From NCBI GenBank assembly GCA_046729895.1, contig JBKPHP010000227.1, positions 1 to 20,193 on the forward strand: a DNA stretch of 20,193 nt, in the 5' to 3' direction. This document shows, one piece after another, positions 13,885 through 20,193 of the stretch. Below the pieces are notes generated by a model. The model was given only the letters and a program-made list of their open reading frames with translations, was not told the DNA's origin and did no database searches. The stretch's first letter is position 1. Each line of letters opens with the position of its first letter. The DNA is from DASXBA01 sp046729895. GTDB taxonomy: Bacteria; Actinomycetota; Thermoleophilia; Solirubrobacterales; Thermoleophilaceae. The translations under genes and the position numbers were made by a program.

Positions 13885-15162
13885 GCGTCTGAGGCTAACT
13901 TCCGGCCGACCGCCGACGCCCTGGTGGCGCTGCGCGGCTCCGAGGCGTTGCGAGCCGCCTGGGGCGTCTTCTGGCCGACCCGCCTGGCCGTCTTCCTGGT
14001 GGCGTTCTTCGCCGCGTTGTCCCTCGGGCCTCCCGGCCAGGGCGGACTCGGCGAGCGCAACGCGGCGAAGTTCGACGAGCCGGCGCTCACGGCACCGATC
14101 GACGGCTTTGCCGAGCTCGCCCTTTCCCCGCTCGCCCGCTGGGACTCCGTCTGGTACCTGCGGGTGGCGGATGCCGGCTATCCGGACGGCGGTCCCGAGG
14201 CAGCCTTCTTCCCTCTCTACCCGGCGCTCGCACGTGGTCTAGGCGAGTTCGGTGGCGGCTCCCGCGCAGCGGTGCTGGCGGCCGCGTACCTGCTGTCCCT
14301 CGGGGCGCTGCTGGGCGCTCTCGTCTTGTTCCACAGACTGGTCACGCTCGAGCTGGGAGGGCGGCTCGCGAAACCGGCGCTGCTACTCCTCGCGCTGTTC
14401 CCGGGGGCACTCTACTTCGGCGTGCCCTACTCGGAGAGCCTGTTCCTGCTGGCGTCCGTCGGCGCGTTCTACGCGGCCCGCACCGGACGCTGGGCTTGGG
14501 CAGGCGCGTGCCTCGCCGCCGCGGCCACCACACGCAGCGCCGGTGTGCTGCTGGTCCTCCCGATCGCGGTGCTCTACGTGCAGGGCGTGCGCGCGGGCGG
14601 CCGCCGGGCGGACGGCGCCTGGCTTCTCCTGGGCCCCACCGGGCTCGGCGTCTATGCCCTGTACCTCGGGCTGGCGCAGGGAGACGCGTTCGCGTTCGCG
14701 TCGGTGCAGGACTTCTGGCACCGTGACTTCGCAGGCCCACTCGTCGGCGCCTGGGACGGCCTGGTCGCCGCCGTGGACGGCGCCCGTCAGCTGCTTTCGG
14801 GCTCGCGCGACCCCGTCTACTTCACGCGCGCGGCGGGCGACCCGTTCCGGATCGCCGGCATGAACCTGATGCTGTTCGGCTTTCTCCTGTTTGCCGTGGC
14901 CGCGTGCTGGGGCACGCTCCGGCGGCTGCCGCCTGCGTACGGCACGTGGGTCGCGGTGGCGTTGCTCGTGCCGCTGACGTTCCCGGCCGGCCCCCAGCCG
15001 CTGATGTCCCTGCCCCGCTTCCTCGCGGTGCTGTTTCCGATCTTCATGTGGCTGGCGCTCGTTTGCGACGAGCGCGGCTGGACCGAGCGAGCCGCCGCCA
15101 TCTCGGCGATAGCACTCGGCCTCTTCACCGTGCAGTTCGCCACCTGGCACTGGATCGCGTAG
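13882..15162 (+). CDS. PIG-V-like mannosyltransferase, integral membrane
   Basis: A 426-residue GT-C-type membrane glycosyltransferase expected to use a polyprenyl-phosphate sugar donor. Seen: an N-terminal TM (about 31-47), an extracytoplasmic loop with RWDSVWYLRVADAGYPDGG (86-104), the signature of PIG-V-type proteins, then AAFFPLYPALAR and LFPGALYFGVPYSESLFLLASVGAFY, which are typical family segments, and about eight further TMs to the end (FATWHWIA). The donor is probably polyprenyl-phosphate mannose, the acceptor unknown; cell-wall or lipid glycan is likely. The open frame continues upstream to 13438 antisense to mscS without family similarity, so ATG 13882 is taken. No clear Shine-Dalgarno; a weak TACAAA at 13864-13869 could serve as -10. 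Confidence 0.8.
   Translation: MASEANFRPTADALVALRGSEALRAAWGVFWPTRLAVFLVAFFAALSLGPPGQGGLGERNAAKFDEPALTAPIDGFAELALSPLARWDSVWYLRVADAGYPDGGPEAAFFPLYPALARGLGEFGGGSRAAVLAAAYLLSLGALLGALVLFHRLVTLELGGRLAKPALLLLALFPGALYFGVPYSESLFLLASVGAFYAARTGRWAWAGACLAAAATTRSAGVLLVLPIAVLYVQGVRAGGRRADGAWLLLGPTGLGVYALYLGLAQGDAFAFASVQDFWHRDFAGPLVGAWDGLVAAVDGARQLLSGSRDPVYFTRAAGDPFRIAGMNLMLFGFLLFAVAACWGTLRRLPPAYGTWVAVALLVPLTFPAGPQPLMSLPRFLAVLFPIFMWLALVCDERGWTERAAAISAIALGLFTVQFATWHWIA
13892..13897 (-). promoter_or_regulatory. Putative -10 element of mscS
   Basis: The minus strand reads TAGCCT, 8 nt before the mscS ATG. The position fits leaderless transcription and lies inside the first codons of the divergent gene. No recognisable -35 box. 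Confidence 0.35.
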
Positions 15163-15220
15163 CCGTGTTCGTTCTCCGACGACCGCGCAGCCGGACGACG
15201 ACGGCCGGCGGACGGGCATC

Positions 15221-15892
15221 GTGATCGTCCGAGCCGTCCTGCTCGACATGGTGGGGACGCTCGTGGAGCTGCGGGACCCCGTCCCCGGACTTCGCTCCGA
15301 GCTCGAGCGGCGCACGGGGATCGACGTGGGTCGCGAGGCCGCGGCACGAGGCTTCGGGGCCGAGATCGGCTACTACCTCGAGCACCACATGGAGGGCCGC
15401 GACCGCGACTCGCTCGAAGACCTGCGAGACCGCTGTGCGGAGCGGATGGAGGAGGCTCTCGGGGTTCCGGGCCTCCAGCTGGCTGACGTCCGCGCCGCGA
15501 TGATGAAGTCGCTCGAGTTCGCGCCGTTCCCGGACGTACGACCCACGCTGTCGACGCTGAAGGAACGAGGTCTGGCGCGGGTGATAGCGAGCAACTGGGA
15601 CTGGTCGCTGCCCCAGTGGGTGGAGCGAGTCGGCCTGGATGGCCTCGTGGACGGAACCGCCTCGTCGGCAGTCGCGGGCGCCCCCAAGCCGGCGCCGGAC
15701 GTCTTCAGGCGGGCCCTTCGAATCGCCGGCGTGGGTGCCGGCGAGGCCGTGCACGTGGGCGACTCGCTCGAGGGCGACGTGCACGGGGCAAGGGCGGCGG
15801 GGTTGCGCGCCGTGCTTCTTCAGCGGCACGGCGAGGCCCCGGACGGGGTGGAGTCGATTCGCTCGCTCGCCGAGCTGCCCTCCCTACTCTAA
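15221..15892 (+). CDS. HAD-superfamily hydrolase lacking the usual second motif I Asp
   Basis: A 223-residue HAD-like protein with a helical cap (about 20-100). Motif I is LLDMVGTL: nucleophile Asp9 is present, but residue +2, the acid/base Asp of phosphatases, is Val11. Motif II is Ser124 (IASNWD), motif III Lys156 (GAPKPAPDVF) and motif IV HVGDSLEGD with Asp181 and Asp186. Non-Asp at +2 occurs in haloacid dehalogenases and phosphonatases, so ordinary phosphatase action should not be assumed. Substrate unknown. GTG start 58 bp after the mannosyltransferase gene, with a weak ribosome site. Its TAA is 7 bp before the next gene, whose strong Shine-Dalgarno sequence lies in that gap. Confidence 0.8.
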   Translation: MIVRAVLLDMVGTLVELRDPVPGLRSELERRTGIDVGREAAARGFGAEIGYYLEHHMEGRDRDSLEDLRDRCAERMEEALGVPGLQLADVRAAMMKSLEFAPFPDVRPTLSTLKERGLARVIASNWDWSLPQWVERVGLDGLVDGTASSAVAGAPKPAPDVFRRALRIAGVGAGEAVHVGDSLEGDVHGARAAGLRAVLLQRHGEAPDGVESIRSLAELPSLL

Positions 15893-15897
15893 GGAGG
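15891..15897 (+). promoter_or_regulatory. Strong Shine-Dalgarno AAGGAGG of the CPBP gene
   Basis: AAGGAGG begins inside the TAA stop of the HAD gene and lies 2 nt before the ATG at 15900 (about 5 nt from the GGAG core). It fixes the start of the CPBP gene, ruling out the longer open frame running back to 15639. It is the best ribosome site in the window. Confidence 0.8.
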
Positions 15898-15899
15898 CC

Positions 15900-16742
15900 A
15901 TGGAGAGCGCCGCCACGCAGGCACCGCCGGAACCGCCGGAGCTGCCCGAGGGCGCCGAGACCGCGCCCCGCTGGCCGGCCTGGTACGCCGCGGCGGCTTT
16001 CTTGGTGGCGGTCTTCGCCACGTTCATGGCCGTCGGCGTCGTCGCCGCGGTGACCGGCACCACCTCGGGGGACGAGTCACCCGCGTTCACAATCGTCGCC
16101 ACGCTGCTCCAGGGCGCCATCTTCGCGGGGACGGCGGTGTTGTTCGCCTCCTTCACCGAGAGGCCGCGTCCGTGGCACTTCGGGCTCCGCCGCACCCGGC
16201 TGTGGCCGGCGGTCGGCTGGGCGGCGCTGGGCATCTTCTCGTTCTACGTCTTCGCCGCGGTCTACAGCGCCGTCCTGCACCCGGACGCGAAACAGGGGAT
16301 CACGGAGAGCCTCGGCGCCGACGAGGGCGTCGTAGGGCTGATCGCGGCGGGGGTCATGGTGATCGCGGTTGCCCCGGCCGCCGAGGAGTTCTTCTTCCGC
16401 GGTTTCTTCTACCGGGCGCTACGCAGCCGCTTTCGGGTGATCCCGGCCGCCCTGATCGACGGCACGCTATTCGGGGTGATCCATTACGACTTCTCGGGCG
16501 CGGACCTGCTGCTGATCCTGCCGCCGCTGGCGTTCCTCGGGTTCGTGTTCTGCCTGGTCTACGAGCGGACCGGCTCGATCTACCCGACGATCGCCCTGCA
16601 CTCGCTCAACAACGCGATCGCCTACGGGGTGCAGGCCGACGCCTGGGCCGTCTCGCTCGTGCTGGGGCCGTTGGTGCTCGCGGGCTGCATGCTCGTTCCG
16701 CGCGTGCTCGGACCGCCCCCGCGCGCGGCCCCCGCGCTGTGA
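15900..16742 (+). CDS. CPBP-family intramembrane metalloprotease (Abi/Rce1-like)
   Basis: A 280-residue membrane protein with a Pro/Glu-rich cytoplasmic start and about six to eight TMs. It has all CPBP motifs: EEFFFRG (Glu162, Glu163, Arg167), FGVIH (His195) and HSLNN (His234, Asn238). Family members cleave within membranes or act in prenyl-protein processing, bacteriocin self-immunity, or as docking proteins; the substrate here is unknown. Its TGA overlaps the ABC ATPase ATG by one base (TGATG), so the protease and the transporter are likely made together. That coupling is the only hint to its job. Confidence 0.88.
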   Translation: MESAATQAPPEPPELPEGAETAPRWPAWYAAAAFLVAVFATFMAVGVVAAVTGTTSGDESPAFTIVATLLQGAIFAGTAVLFASFTERPRPWHFGLRRTRLWPAVGWAALGIFSFYVFAAVYSAVLHPDAKQGITESLGADEGVVGLIAAGVMVIAVAPAAEEFFFRGFFYRALRSRFRVIPAALIDGTLFGVIHYDFSGADLLLILPPLAFLGFVFCLVYERTGSIYPTIALHSLNNAIAYGVQADAWAVSLVLGPLVLAGCMLVPRVLGPPPRAAPAL

Positions 16743-17467
16743 TGAGCGCCGTCAGAGCGCACGGCCTCGTCAAGCGCTACGGGGAGATCCTGGCCGTGGA
16801 CGGGATCGACTTCGAGGTGCCGGCCGGCGTGTGCTTCGGCTTCCTGGGCCCGAACGGGGCAGGAAAGACCACCACGATGAAGATGATCTACGGGCTCGCC
16901 GAGGTCGACGCCGGGGAGCTTTCCGTGCTCGGCCTGGACGTGCGCCGCAAGCGACGCGAGGTGAAGGCCCGCATCGGCGTGGTGCCACAGGAGCAGAACC
17001 TCGACCGTGAGCTCACGGTGCGGGAGAACCTGCACATCCAGGCGCTCTATCACGGCTTGCCGGCCGACGGGCGCATCGACGAGCTGCTCGACTTCACACT
17101 GCTCGCGGGGCGCGCGGACGGGAAGCCCGCAGAGCTCTCCGGCGGCATGAAGCGCCGGCTCCTCATCGCCCGGGCGCTGGTGAATCGGCCGGAACTGGTG
17201 GTGCTCGACGAGCCCACGACGGGTCTCGACCCTCAAGCCCGCCTCGCCGTCTGGGGTCTGCTCGACCGCCTGCGCTCGGAGGGGGTGACCCTGCTCGTCA
17301 CCACGCACTACATGGAGGAGGCGGAGCGGATCTGCGACCGGCTCGTGATCATGGACGAGGGCCGGATCGTGGCAGAGGGCGCGCCCGCCGACCTGCTCGA
17401 GCGCTTCGGAGAGCCCAACCTCGAAGGGGTGTTCCTGCAGATCACCGGGCACGGGCTGCGCGAGTGA
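16742..17467 (+). CDS. ABC transporter ATP-binding protein (NodI/DrrA-like)
   Basis: Cytoplasmic ATPase of an ABC-2 exporter, 241 residues. Walker A GPNGAGKT (36-43), Q-loop Gln83 (VVPQEQNLD), signature LSGGM (132-136), Walker B VVLDEP with Glu157, D-loop GLDPQAR, H-loop His189 (TTHYMEE). All catalytic elements intact. It lacks the long C-terminal domain of some DrrA proteins. The ATG overlaps the CPBP stop by 1 bp, and its TGA overlaps the permease GTG (GTGA). It pairs with that permease to export a lipid, glycan or drug-like compound; the cargo cannot be read from the ATPase. Confidence 0.95.
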   Translation: MSAVRAHGLVKRYGEILAVDGIDFEVPAGVCFGFLGPNGAGKTTTMKMIYGLAEVDAGELSVLGLDVRRKRREVKARIGVVPQEQNLDRELTVRENLHIQALYHGLPADGRIDELLDFTLLAGRADGKPAELSGGMKRRLLIARALVNRPELVVLDEPTTGLDPQARLAVWGLLDRLRSEGVTLLVTTHYMEEAERICDRLVIMDEGRIVAEGAPADLLERFGEPNLEGVFLQITGHGLRE

Positions 17468-18243
17468 CCGCGGCGGAGCTCGTCCCCAGCGTCCCCGCGG
17501 CCAGCCGCGTCTGGCGCCGCAACCTCCGGGTCTTCTCGAAGGTCTGGAAGGGCGCGCTCCTGCCGCAGTTCTTCGACCCGCTGTTCTATCTGCTGGCGCT
17601 GGGGTTCGGCCTCGGCACCTACCTCGCCACGGTCAACGGCATCCCCTACAAGCAATTCGTCGGAGCGGGGCTGATGAGCTCCGCCGTGATGTGGGCCGCG
17701 TCGTTCGAGACGACGTGGAACATCTTCTTCAAGATGGAGGAGACGCGCCTTTACGACTCCGTGCTCGCCACGCCGGTCGAGGTCCAGGACTTGGTGCTCG
17801 CCGAGGTGGCCTGGGCGGCCACCCGGGCCGTCATCTACGGGACCACGTTCACCCTGATAGTGGCGATCTTCGGCCTGGTGGACTCGCCCTGGGCCGTGCT
17901 CACCCCCCTGTTCCTGGCGCTGGGCGGCGCCTGCTTCGGGATGCTCGGCCTGACCTTCACCTCGCTGATCCGGACGATGGACTGGTACAGCTTCTACTAC
18001 ACGCTCTTCATCACGCCGCTGTTCCTGTTCAGCGGCATCTTCTACCCGCTCGACCGGCTCCCGGACTGGGTGCACGTGGTGGCCTGGTTTACGCCGCTCT
18101 ACCACCTGGTGCAGATAACTCGCGGCCTCGTGCTTGGCCCTGACGTGCTCTCGGTGCTGGGCAACGCGCTGTGGCTCGCGGTGCTCACGGGCGTCCTGTT
18201 CGTGATCCCGGTCCGGGCGCTCAGGCGGAGGCTCGTGGCATAG
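17464..18243 (+). CDS. ABC-2 type permease (NodJ-like)
   Basis: The membrane half of the exporter, 259 residues with about six TMs. Seen: an amphipathic start (RVWRRNLRVFSKVWKGALLPQFFDPLFYLLALGFGLG, with the NodJ-like P-x-x-F-D-P pattern), MSSAVMWAASFETTWNIFFKMEETRLYDSVLATPV (coupling region), and FITPLFLFSGIFYPLDRLPDWVHVVAWFTPLYHLVQITRG, the ABC-2 signature. NodI/NodJ and O-antigen or drug exporters share this fold. The GTG start lies inside the ATPase stop (4-bp overlap). The next gene, an L,D-transpeptidase, starts 10 bp on, so the transporter may serve envelope building (inference). Confidence 0.92.
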   Translation: MTAAELVPSVPAASRVWRRNLRVFSKVWKGALLPQFFDPLFYLLALGFGLGTYLATVNGIPYKQFVGAGLMSSAVMWAASFETTWNIFFKMEETRLYDSVLATPVEVQDLVLAEVAWAATRAVIYGTTFTLIVAIFGLVDSPWAVLTPLFLALGGACFGMLGLTFTSLIRTMDWYSFYYTLFITPLFLFSGIFYPLDRLPDWVHVVAWFTPLYHLVQITRGLVLGPDVLSVLGNALWLAVLTGVLFVIPVRALRRRLVA

Positions 18244-18253
18244 TGGTGCAGCC

Positions 18254-19261
18254 ATGGCCCGCTCGGTCGTCCTGCTGACGGTTCTCGCCGCAGCTGCGAT
18301 GGTCGCCGAGCCGGCCGCCGCCCAGCCGCCCACCCCAGGCAGGACCTCGGCAACTTCGGCTCCAGCGGCCAAGCCCGAGCCCAAGCCGGGCCGCATGTCG
18401 ATCAGGCTGGCCAGCGGCCTTGCCACCCGACAGCTGCGCTACGTGATGCGCGGGCAGCGGGTCACGGTCGCGGGTACCGTGCGCCCGTTCGTGCCGGGGC
18501 AGGTGGCCACCGTGCTCGTACTGCGCAAGGGCAAGGTGACCTCCAGCCAGCGCGTCCTGATCCGGCCCGCGCGCCAGGGACAGGGGCGCTTCGCGGTCCG
18601 CTTGCCGGCCCGTCGACGGGGCCTGCTGCGGGTGGTGGCCCTGCACCAGGCGACCGCCGCCCAGGCCGCCTTCAGGGCGGAGTCCAAGCGGCTGAAGGTG
18701 GTGGTGTGGCGCGCGGGCCGCGGCCGCCGTGGAGTTCGGGTCCTGCTGCTCCAGCGGGGCCTCAGCTCACTCGGCTATGCCGTGCCCGTCACGGGCCGCT
18801 ACAACGACGGGACCGCGCGCGCGGTGCTCGCCTTCCGCAAGGTCAACCGCATGGCTCGCAGCGGCTACGCCAGCACCGCCGTGTACGGCAAGGTCTTCCG
18901 CGGCAGGGGTCGCTTCAAGCTCCGCTTTCCCCGCGCCGGCCGCCACGTCGAGTTCGACTGGTCGCGCCAGGTCGTGGTCCTGGCGAACCGCGGCCGGGCC
19001 TGGCGCGTGTTCCACGCATCATCCGGCAAGCCGTCGACACCCACCGTTTTCGGCACGTTCCGTTTCTACAGGAAGACGCCCGGTACCAACTCGAAGGGCA
19101 TGGTCCATTCCATCTACTTCATCCGCGGCTACGCCATCCACGGCTACCCCTCGGTACCACGGTACGCCGCGAGCCACGGCTGCATCCGGATCCCGATCCC
19201 GAACGCCCGCTACGTCTACCGCTGGATCCGGCTCGGGATGACGATCTTCGCCTATCGCTAG
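18254..19261 (+). CDS. Secreted L,D-transpeptidase with peptidoglycan-binding domain (YkuD)
   Basis: Makes 3-3 cross-links in peptidoglycan or attaches proteins to it, 335 residues. Signal peptide 1-23 (ends AEPAAA-Q), a Pro/Lys linker, a beta-rich Ig-like region (about 48-150), a PG_binding_1-like domain (about 158-212: VRVLLLQRGLSSLGY then DGTARAVLAFRKVN), and the YkuD domain (about 230-334). The catalytic motif is complete: His296 (AIHGYP), His308-Gly-Cys310 (ASHGCIRI). ATG at 18254, 10 bp after the permease stop with no strong ribosome site, so probably coupled. Together with the class A PBP it covers both kinds of wall cross-linking. Confidence 0.93.
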   Translation: MARSVVLLTVLAAAAMVAEPAAAQPPTPGRTSATSAPAAKPEPKPGRMSIRLASGLATRQLRYVMRGQRVTVAGTVRPFVPGQVATVLVLRKGKVTSSQRVLIRPARQGQGRFAVRLPARRRGLLRVVALHQATAAQAAFRAESKRLKVVVWRAGRGRRGVRVLLLQRGLSSLGYAVPVTGRYNDGTARAVLAFRKVNRMARSGYASTAVYGKVFRGRGRFKLRFPRAGRHVEFDWSRQVVVLANRGRAWRVFHASSGKPSTPTVFGTFRFYRKTPGTNSKGMVHSIYFIRGYAIHGYPSVPRYAASHGCIRIPIPNARYVYRWIRLGMTIFAYR

Positions 19262-19316
19262 GAGAGGCACCGCGCAGGGGGCGCCCCGCCGGAGCGGTTC
19301 GAGGCCTACCAGTCCT

Positions 19317-19322
19317 TACTAT
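19317..19322 (+). promoter_or_regulatory. Putative -10 element for pyrE
   Basis: TACTAT, a good TANNNT match, lies in the 113-bp gap between the L,D-transpeptidase and pyrE, about 52 nt before the TTG start. No clear -35 box. The leader would be about 45 nt with no recognised PyrR-type hairpin. Confidence 0.4.
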
Positions 19323-19362
19323 CGGCAGCGGCCGTGTCGTTCCGGATCAAACTGCAAGCCCG

Positions 19363-19368
19363 GGAAGG
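19363..19368 (+). promoter_or_regulatory. Ribosome binding site deciding the pyrE TTG start
   Basis: GGAAGG lies 6 nt before the TTG at 19375. This favours that TTG over the later in-frame GTG at 19402, and over the long upstream open frame that is only a shadow of the L,D-transpeptidase gene. Confidence 0.6.
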
Positions 19369-19374
19369 CCATCG

Positions 19375-19941
19375 TTGAGGGAGGGCGCCCGGGAACGGCT
19401 CGTGGCCGCGCTTCGCGAGCACGCCCTCGTGCTCGGTGAGGTGACGCTCACGAGCGGCCGCAAGGCGCAGTACTACGTGGATGCCAAGCGGGCGATCATG
19501 CGGCCGGACGGCTTTCGCGCGCTGGGTCAGCTCGTTGCGGGGGAGGCGGGAGCGGTCCGCGCGACCGCGGTGGGGGGCCTGACCATGGGCGCCGACCCGG
19601 TGGCCTGCGCGGCGCTCGCTGCGGGCGTCGACGTCAAGGCGTTCTTCGTGAGAAAGGAACGCAAGAGCCACGGGCTCCAGCGCTGGATCGAAGGCCCCGA
19701 GCTCGAGCCCGGCGAGCGCTGCCTGGTGGTCGAGGACGTGGTCACCACGGGCGGCTCGACCGTGGCTGCGATCGAGCGCCTGCGCGAGGAAGGGCTACAG
19801 GTGGTGGGGGTCGCCTGCGTCTTGGACCGCCTGGCGGGCGGAGCCGACGCGATCCGCGCCGCCGCGGACGGCGCGCCCTACACGGCCTTCTCCACCATCG
19901 ACGACGTCTATCCTGAGCGGCCCGATCGTCAAGCGCCTTAG
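19375..19941 (+). CDS. pyrE: Orotate phosphoribosyltransferase
   Basis: Joins orotate and PRPP to give orotidine-5'-monophosphate in pyrimidine synthesis; cytoplasmic. 188 residues, close to the family norm. Seen: LTSGRKAQYYVDAKR near the N-terminus (orotate and PRPP contacts), AVGGLTMGADPVACA, the flexible catalytic loop VRKERKSHGLQRWIEG (as RKEAKDHG in E. coli PyrE), and the PRPP-binding motif CLVVEDVVTTGGST. TTG start with GGAAGG upstream. No other pyr gene is in the window. Its TAG overlaps the convergent csoR-type gene's TAA in TTAG. Confidence 0.93.
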   Translation: MREGARERLVAALREHALVLGEVTLTSGRKAQYYVDAKRAIMRPDGFRALGQLVAGEAGAVRATAVGGLTMGADPVACAALAAGVDVKAFFVRKERKSHGLQRWIEGPELEPGERCLVVEDVVTTGGSTVAAIERLREEGLQVVGVACVLDRLAGGADAIRAAADGAPYTAFSTIDDVYPERPDRQAP

Positions 19942-20193
19942 CCGCGCTTTAGCAGCCGCCCGACGGCGCCCATCAGCTCGTCGGTCCGCTCCTGGCGCCG
20001 TCCCGCCACCTCGCCCATCACGCAGTGGTGGGCGTGGTCGTCGAGCAGGCCAAGCGCGACCTTGTCGAGCGCCGCCTGGGCCGCCGTGATCTGGGTCAGC
20101 ACCTCGATGCAGTAGCGGTCCTCCTCCACCATCCGCTGCACTCCGCGAACCTGGCCCTCGATCCGGCGCAGCCGCCTGAGCAGCTGCTCCCTG
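19938..20193 (-). CDS. csoR: CsoR-family metal-sensing repressor (partial, N-terminus outside window)
   Basis: A small all-helical DNA-binding repressor of the DUF156/CsoR family; 84 residues are visible, with only the first few missing. Seen: LLRRLRRIEGQVRGVQRM, the family start, then Cys in RYCIEVL, and HAHHC. Cys-25-His-4-Cys spacing equals the Cu(I) ligand set Cys36/His61/Cys65 of M. tuberculosis CsoR, so copper sensing is more likely than the formaldehyde (FrmR) or nickel (RcnR) type. The promoter and probable target lie beyond 20193. The TAA overlaps the pyrE TAG by 3 bp with no terminator between. Confidence 0.9.
   Translation of the reverse strand, partial: REQLLRRLRRIEGQVRGVQRMVEEDRYCIEVLTQITAAQAALDKVALGLLDDHAHHCVMGEVAGRRQERTDELMGAVGRLLKRG

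Noticed and set aside
13884..14090. 69-residue N-terminal extension of the MscS frame
   Set aside because: Polar low-complexity residues unlike MscS, antisense to the conserved start of the mannosyltransferase gene.
19278..19287. GGGGCGCCCC palindrome after the L,D-transpeptidase gene, considered as a terminator
   Set aside because: No loop and no T-tract; self-complementary 10-mers are common in GC-rich DNA.

Overview
The window is GC-rich bacterial chromosome (roughly 70% G+C by eye), densely coded on both strands, with many GTG/TTG starts and several start codons 7-8 nt behind a TANNNT hexamer, as in leaderless actinobacterial genes. Family content (TreT beside a GT20 enzyme, actinobacterial-type CsoR, PIG-V-like mannosyltransferase, class A PBP with a Gly/Ser/Pro tail) fits a deep-branching actinobacterium such as Thermoleophilia (Solirubrobacterales/Gaiellales). 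That placement is an inference. I see 20 protein genes (two cut by the window ends), no tRNA or rRNA, no CRISPR array and no transposase. No stretch over 300 bases lacks a gene.

Region A (1-6881, minus strand) is a tight seven-gene run. Its order is response regulator, sensor kinase, HtrA-type lipoprotein protease, inositol-phosphatase-family protein, degenerate RsbW-like protein, trehalose synthase TreT, and a GT20 trehalose-6-phosphate-synthase-like enzyme that leaves the window. Junctions overlap by 4 bp or are 4-9 bp apart, except a 55-bp gap after the protease. The first three genes resemble mycobacterial mprA-mprB-pepD, so the locus reads as an envelope-stress module feeding trehalose production.

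Region B (6881-8775): a divergent gene for a multi-spanning membrane protein with a catalytically degenerate M28-peptidase-like domain. The shared control region has a TACAAT -10 and a 7-4-7 direct repeat with an 11-bp period, placed like a PhoB/OmpR-family box. Heptanucleotide tandem repeats fill the gap to the convergent thiL.

Region C (8776-15162): thiL (minus) diverges from an LPG-synthase-TM-type membrane protein (plus). A class A PBP and an MscS channel (both minus) follow. The MscS gene diverges from a PIG-V-like mannosyltransferase, and the two ATG codons share one CATG.

Region D (15221-20193): a plus-strand run of HAD-like protein, CPBP protease, ABC ATPase, ABC-2 permease and L,D-transpeptidase, then pyrE. 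A CsoR-type copper-sensor gene (minus) overlaps the pyrE stop codon. Most of the window therefore concerns the cell envelope and stress, with two housekeeping genes (thiL, pyrE) between.
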